The notes under the pieces are model-generated. The model saw nothing but the letters and a program-made list of their open reading frames with translations, was not told where the DNA came from and made no database searches. Shown here one piece after another: positions 55,490 through 62,890 of a DNA stretch of 62,890 nucleotides. Both the position numbers and the translations under genes were made by a program. This DNA is from Isochrysis galbana (lineage: Eukaryota; Haptophyta; Isochrysidales; Isochrysidaceae). The first letter of the stretch is position 1. Each line of letters opens with the position of its first letter. The stretch lies in the NCBI GenBank assembly GCA_018136815.1, contig JADDIW010000047.1:1-62890 (forward strand), given 5' to 3'.

Positions 55490-57073
55490 TTAACTATTTT
55501 TATCTACAATTATACATTCTGTGGTTAAAACCATACTCGCAATTGACGCTGCATTTTGTAAAGTTGAGCGAGTTACCTTAGCGGGATCAATGATTCCCGC
55601 TTCGTACATATTTGTAATTTCATTCTTTGCAGCGTTATAACCCATTTCAAATTCAGCTTCTTTAATTCGTTCAACAATTATGGCTCCATTTTCACCCGCA
55701 TTCATAGCGATTTTTTTCATTGGTGCTTGTAAAGCTTTTTCTACAATTAAGCCACCGACTAATTCATCACCTGTAAGTGTTTCAGTAATCCATTCTAATA
55801 GTTCCGCAGCAATATGTACGAGAGTTGCCCCGCCACCTGGCACTATGCCTTCCTCAACTGCCGCTTTGGTTGCATTAATAGCATCTTCTAATCGTAATTT
55901 ACGATCTTTCATTTCAGTCTCGGTTGCTGCCCCTACTTAATTACAGCGACACCACCTGTAAGCTTTGCTAGACGCTCCTGAAGTTTTTCCTTTTCATAAC
56001 TTGAGTCGGTTGTTTCCATTTGACGACGAAGTTGCTCACAACGTGCTAAAACTTCTTTCTTATTGCTGTCCGAAATAATTGTAGTATTTTCTTTTCCGAC
56101 AATAACGCGGCGAGCTGTTCCTAAATTTTCAATCTCCATCCGGTCTAAACTTAAACCGGCATCTGACGTAATTAATTTACCGCCTACTAAAATGGCTAAA
56201 TCTTGTAAAATAGCTTTCTTCTGTCACCAAAGCCAGGTGCACGTACTGCAACAACATTGATAATCCCTCGTAATTTGTTTACAATTAAAGTTGCTAGTGC
56301 TTCTTTTTCAACATTTTCACTAATAATTAATAAAGGTTGGTTTGTTTTTGAGACAAGTTCTAACGTTGGTACTAAGTCTTGTTTAACTAAAGTAATTTTT
56401 TATCGGTTAGTAGAATGAATGGATTATCCAAAACAACTTCCATTCGTTCTTTGTTTGTTACAAAGTAACCAGAGATAAAACCGCGATCAAAGCCCATGCC
56501 TTCTGTAATTTCTAGCTCTGTTGCTGTAGATTTACTTTCTTCTAATGAGATTAAGCCTTCTCGACCAACTTTATCAATTGCGCTTGCAATTAATGCACCT
56601 ACTTCTACATCATTACCTGCCGAAATTTGAGCAACTTGGGTTATATCGGAAAGGTTTTCAATTGGTCGTGCATAATCCATAATTTTTCGGACAACAAACT
56701 GGGTTGCTTTTTCAATTCCACGTTTTAAAACAATAGGGTTTGCTCCAGCTGCCACATTACGCATGCCTTGCTTGATAATAGCGTAAGCTAAAACCGTTGC
56801 GGTAGTAGTACCGTCTCCAGCCACATCATTTGTTTTAGAGGCTGCTTGCCGGATAAGTGAAACACCTGTGTTTTCCAATGTATCTTTTAAATTAATTTCT
56901 TTCGCAATTGTTACTCCGTCATTAACAATTTGCGGGGGACCAAATTTTTTTTCTAAAACAACATTTCTTCCTTTTGGCCCTAAAGTTACCGAGACTGCTT
57001 CGGCTAAAATATCCATTCCTTTTTCTAAGGCTTTTCTAGCCTCCTCTTGGTATAAAATTTTTTTAACTGCCAT
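55490..57073 (-). CDS. groEL: 60 kDa chaperonin GroEL
   Basis: Stromal chaperonin for Rubisco and other proteins. Start [23 protein letters not shown]-binding [20 protein letters not shown] and [37 protein letters not shown] near the C-terminal third. About 527 codons, frame breaks near 56390, 56225, 56140 and 55935. No Gly-Gly-Met tail, as usual for plastids. groES is not in the window. Confidence 0.97.
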
Positions 57074-57132
57074 TTTTGCTTATTATTAATAATCTTTAAA
57101 AACTACAATTCTCTTAATAAAGAGTATTAAGA

Positions 57133-57206
57133 TGGCTCAGGCTGGACTTGAACCTGCGACCTTGGGCTTATGAGTCCCCTGCTCTAACCAACTGAGCTAC
57201 TGAGCC
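57133..57206 (-). tRNA. trnM(CAU): elongator tRNA-Met(CAU)
   Basis: Anticodon CAU in GGGACTCATAAGCCC; acceptor GGCTCAG/CTGAGCC, fully paired (so not the initiator); T loop GGTTCAAGTCC. Confidence 0.92.
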
Positions 57207-57525
57207 ATAAATATAATCTAGCTAATAAATTAACTTTTTGCAAGTCAAATATTAAACTCTTTTCAAATAATTTAGGCACTAGTAAATTTTTAACCTAATA
57301 ATTGAAATTTTAATATTTTGTTTACTATATTTTATTTGTTAATTATTTCCTCATTATATCTCTTTACTTAATGGTAATTTAAGCTTACGTACGTTATTTT
57401 AATAAGTAAAAAGAAAATAATTAACACACGGTTTACGTTTATGTTAATATAATCTAGTTAACAGAAATTTACTTTCTGGGAGGTTTAAAGACCAAAAACA
57501 TTAATTTAAACAAAACAATATAATC
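57207..57525. other. spacer upstream of psbA
   Basis: 319 AT-rich bases between trnM (minus) and psbA (plus). No gene is seen. TATAAT at 57448-57453 could be the psbA -10 box; no good -35 lies at 16-18 bases. GGGAGG at 57478-57483 resembles a Shine-Dalgarno site but sits about 42 bases before the ATG. Confidence 0.5.
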
Positions 57526-58606
<1,081 letters not shown>

Positions 58607-58631
58607 TTAGGTCAAGATTTTATATCTAGCT

Positions 58632-58677
58632 AAAAATACTAGCTGATTCAATAACAATTGAATCAGCTAGTATTTTT
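58632..58677. terminator. palindrome after psbA
   Basis: Perfect 20-base inverted repeat AAAAATACTAGCTGATTCAA with a 6-base loop, 25 bases after the psbA stop. Confidence 0.82.
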
Positions 58678-58798
58678 ATTAAAATTATACAGATAAAGAT
58701 AAGAAGCCACCTGGACAATCTTTAATATCGTTCAGATGCTTTTTACTTTATTAATAAAATCTAATTAAAAGCTAATAATGCAGATGTTAAATTGTGAC

Positions 58799-59183
58799 CT
58801 ACGCTACATAACGTGTTAGTTGGAGATGAATGGCATCTGTTTTCTCATTCGTTGCTTGTGTAAAAGTAAAGTTGCCTTCTTCATGTACTTCTACAATTGT
58901 TTGATAAGCGTAACGTTGATTTACTTGGTTTAAAAATTTATCTACAGAATATGGTTGATCCCAAAACATTAAATCAGCAACAAGCTCATACTCACTTCCA
59001 TTCCACTTAAAACCAATATCGTAATTATTTGCTTGCTAATCACCAATTCTGCAGACTGTACTTGATCCTTGTAGCCACGTACACTTTGTCCACTTCAGCC
59101 CAATCTAAATTTAGACTTGAAAGAGTTTTTTTCAAAATGTCTAAGTTATATAACTTTGTTTGGATTTTTGTAAAGTGTGACAT
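58799..59183 (-). CDS. ycf35: Ycf35 (DUF1257)
   Basis: About 128 codons. From the ATG at 59181-59183: MSHFTKIQTKLYNLDILKKT; later NNYDIGFKWNGSEYELVADL, MFWDQPYSVDKFLNQVNQRY and a TRYVA end. Frame breaks near 59095 and 59030. Conserved in cyanobacteria and red-lineage plastids; function unknown. The 59184-59377 spacer shows nothing. Confidence 0.88.
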
Positions 59184-59377
59184 AGTACTTTTATTTTATT
59201 TGTTTGAAGCCCCTTAGTCATGTTACCAGACACCTAATGCCAATGGTAAAACTTATTATATGAAATAACCTTAGGTTTAGATTATAACATACATTTTTCT
59301 TTTCTTACATTTGGTCTTAAGTCTCTTAAAACATTCTTCTCGAATAATAAAATTTAAATAATTATTAATTTTTAAAA

Positions 59378-61042
59378 ATGCTGCTTGCTGATAATCTGAA
59401 TCAACTTTTAGAGATTTTGCCTGAATTTGTTAGTAAACCGCTTCGTAAAGATGAAGCACGAACTCAATTAATTGAAATTGTTTTAGATATTGGTCGTCGG
59501 CCAGAGGCAAGATTTGCTACTGAAACAAAATATTTATCCTATAAAACAATTACTTGGCAAGATATTGAATATATTTTAAAACGTTTAGGAAAATTTAGTG
59601 GTGATAATCGAGCTGGTATTGAAAAAACATTGCATCGAATTAGTGCTTTAAGAAATCGAAGTGGTGGGGTTATTGGCTTAACCTGCCGAATTGGTCGGGC
59701 CGTTTTTGGTACTGTAAATATTGTTTGTGATTTATTAGAAAGCAAAAATCTATTCTTTTATTGGGTCGACCTGGAGTTGGAAAAACAACAGCCATTCGTG
59801 AAATTGCACGCGTTTTGTCTGATGATTTACAAAAACGTGTCATTATTATTGATACTTCAAATGAAATCGCAGGTGATGGTAATTTACCTCATCCATCAAT
59901 TGGAAAAGCTCGTCGAATGCAAGTCCGGAATCCTCAAAATCAGCATCAAGTTATGATTGAAGCCGTTGAAAATCATATGCCTGAAATTATCGTCATCGAC
60001 GAAATTGGAACAGAACTCGAGGCCGCCGCCGCACGAACAATTGCAGAACGCGGTGTTCAATTGGTTGGAACAGCACATGGAAGCGCTTTAGATAATTTAA
60101 TTAAAAACCCTACTCTAACAGATTTGATCGGTGGGATACAATATGTTACACTAGGCGATGAAGAAGCGCGACGTCGTGGTTCGTCTAAAAGTATTTTAGA
60201 ACGTAAAGCTCCTCCGACATTTGAGGTTGCTGTAGAGATACATAATCCAAAAACTTGGGTTATTCATGAGAATGTAGAGAATTCAGTCGATCTTTTACTT
60301 CAAGGTCACAACCTTCTTTTACAAAAACGCGAATTAGTTTCCTCCTCTAATAACGTTGTAAAATGTACAATTTCTACTTTCAAAAAGGGGGAATTTTCTA
60401 CTATAGTAGAAAATCCAACAAATAAGTCAGGAATGCAGACTAAACACAAATCTCTAACTCTTTTACCACGTTTAAACCACGAAGACTATCTTCGAACAAA
60501 AAAATTAAGTAAGAACAATTCACTACTTAAAAAAGAATTAAGTAAGCGCTTATCTTTTATATGTATATGGCATAAATAGTCAGGATCTACGCTCACTAAT
60601 TAAAATGCTTAACTTGCCAATTATTCTTACTCGCGAGCTACAATATGCGGACAATGTTCTTGCACTCAGTAATTAATTAAAAATAATAAAAATTAAGACA
60701 AATCTCAATTTCACGAAATATAAACATATCTACAGTTACAAACAATAGTTTGTTGTCTATAGCAAAAGCTTTAAAACAAATTGTAACTGGTAATTTGCAA
60801 CAAAATACTACAATGAAAAAAAAATATAACTTATGCTGAATTAAAATTGTTAACACCTCTAGAAGAAGTTCAATTAGTAATCGAGGAAATTATTTTTCTC
60901 AAAAACAAATTATTAATTTACTTCCTCAGCCAAAATCAATTCGAAAACTTCAACATGAGATTATAAGTCACTACCAATACGTAGTGTCACCCTAGGTAAA
61001 GAACCACAACGTTATATTAGAATTTACCCAGTATCAAATTAA
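59378..61042 (+). CDS. ycf45: Ycf45, AAA ATPase with R3H-type C-terminus
   Basis: About 554 codons. Start [20 protein letters not shown]; Walker [21 protein letters not shown] across a break near 59755; Walker [21 protein letters not shown]. After 60560 the frame changes but the family tail continues: [20 protein letters not shown], then [30 protein letters not shown] and [10 protein letters not shown]...[13 protein letters not shown] (R3H-like, nucleic-acid binding). The stop is 61040-61042. Family resembles SpoIIIAA/single-strand nucleic-acid binding proteins; plastid role unknown. Confidence 0.9.
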
Positions 61043-61171
61043 AACTTATGATATCAAATTTCAAGACTGATAATTAAAAAATAATTGAGAAATAAAATTA
61101 AGATTTTAACTACTATATTCGATTTATTGATTCGAATAAATAAGATAGTAAGTAGATTTCAATTTTGATAA

Positions 61172-61239
61172 AGCGGTAGGAGAATCGAACTCCCATCATT
61201 AGCTTGGAAGGCTAAGTTCTACCACTAAACTATACCCGC
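61172..61239 (-). tRNA. trnG(UCC): tRNA-Gly(UCC)
   Basis: Anticodon UCC in TTAGCCTTCCAAGCTAA; acceptor GCGGGTA/TACCGCT region; T loop AGTTCGATTCT. No intron. Short by two or three bases, probably lost in homopolymers. Confidence 0.88.
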
Positions 61240-61256
61240 TTACTTTTTTGTACTCA

Positions 61257-61286
61257 ATTATAAAATGAGTTTGTATAACAAGTCAA
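61257..61286 (-). promoter_or_regulatory. trnG promoter
   Basis: On the minus strand TTGACT, 18 bases, TATAAT, 18 bases before tRNA-Gly. Strong match. Confidence 0.68.
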
Positions 61287-61323
61287 ATAAAATCTTAACC
61301 CATAACTTATTCTGAATAAAGAA

Positions 61324-61352
61324 GAAGTTTTACTAATATATTAGTAAAACTT
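61324..61352. repeat. small palindrome upstream of rbcL
   Basis: 13-base perfect inverted repeat AAGTTTTACTAAT with a 3-base loop. It is between the divergent trnG and rbcL, not at a gene end, so it may be an operator-like or promoter-region element and not a terminator. RbcR is a possible binder (speculative). Confidence 0.5.
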
Positions 61353-61479
61353 ATGTAACATATAAAAATATGTTGGGCTAATTTCCATCATGTTGATGAT
61401 ATCTTAATAAGTAAGATAAAAGAAAATTAGATAAAAATCTATTTTACTTACTACTACTTCATATAAATTACAAAAATGA

Positions 61480-62890
<1,411 letters not shown>

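Noticed and set aside
57478..57483. Shine-Dalgarno site for psbA
   Set aside because: It lies about 42 bases before the ATG, too far for direct initiation.
58680..58798. Short minus-strand reading ending DCPGGFLSLSV after ycf35
   Set aside because: No start codon and ycf35 already ends at its usual point; could be chance.

Overview
The window is a stretch of plastid DNA from a secondary, red-lineage alga. Evidence seen directly: a form ID (red-type) rbcL, cbbX and rbcR; psbV, psaD, psaI, psaM, psbX and psbY; plastid-encoded dnaK, groEL, secA, secY, tatC and sufB; many ycf genes (3, 19, 20, 24, 26/dfr, 35, 39, 45, 46, 60, 65); intron-free trnI/trnA in the rRNA spacer; and a plastid tmRNA. No phycobiliprotein gene is present. 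The combination of chlI, thiG, minD, dfr and ssrA, and a tmRNA tag reading ANNILNFNSKLAIA, points to a haptophyte, probably an Emiliania/Gephyrocapsa-type coccolithophore. The species call rests on memory and is an inference.

Layout. 1-1.8 kb: end of one rRNA operon (trnA, trnI, rrn16, minus strand). 2-3.2 kb: ycf39 and trnD. 3.3-16.3 kb: one long minus-strand ribosomal-protein cluster (rpl3 to rps10, with secY, rpoA and tufA), lacking rpl4, rpl29, rpl24 and rpl18 at their usual places. 16.5-25.2 kb: dnaK, trnY, an unknown ORF, psbV, psaD, ycf20, psaM, ccsA, psaI, rps6 and the sensor kinase dfr. 25.3-33 kb: secA, petG, cbbX, psbEFLJ and psbDC, all badly broken by base indels and three local tandem duplications. 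33-42.8 kb: ycf3, rps14, rpl34, rps16, ycf65, trnI(CAU), ssrA, a Tic22-like ORF, chlI, thiG, minD, psbY, rbcR, rpl20 and rpl21. 42.8-47.6 kb: a second, complete rRNA operon in the SAME orientation. 47.7-55.5 kb: psbI, ycf60 (Tic20-like), rpl19, ycf46, sufB, ycf19, rpl33, rps18, psbX, petA and tatC. 55.5-62.9 kb: groEL, psbA, ycf35, ycf45 and the start of rbcL, which runs off the end.

How the genes work together. Photosystem and cytochrome subunits sit beside their assembly factors (ycf3, ycf39, ccsA), carbon fixation (rbcL, its activase cbbX, its LysR regulator rbcR), protein targeting and import (secA, secY, tatC, Tic20-like ycf60, Tic22-like ORF), chaperones, Fe-S assembly (sufB), chlorophyll and thiamine synthesis, plastid division (minD) and redox/light sensing (dfr).

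Data quality. Most protein genes carry one to many single-base indels, often at homopolymers. The two rRNA copies differ at about 16 places by indels with no base substitution that I saw, which suggests sequencing error and not decay. Gene spans below are therefore given as whole loci, joined across apparent frame breaks. Nearly every transcription-unit end carries a unique, almost perfect palindrome.
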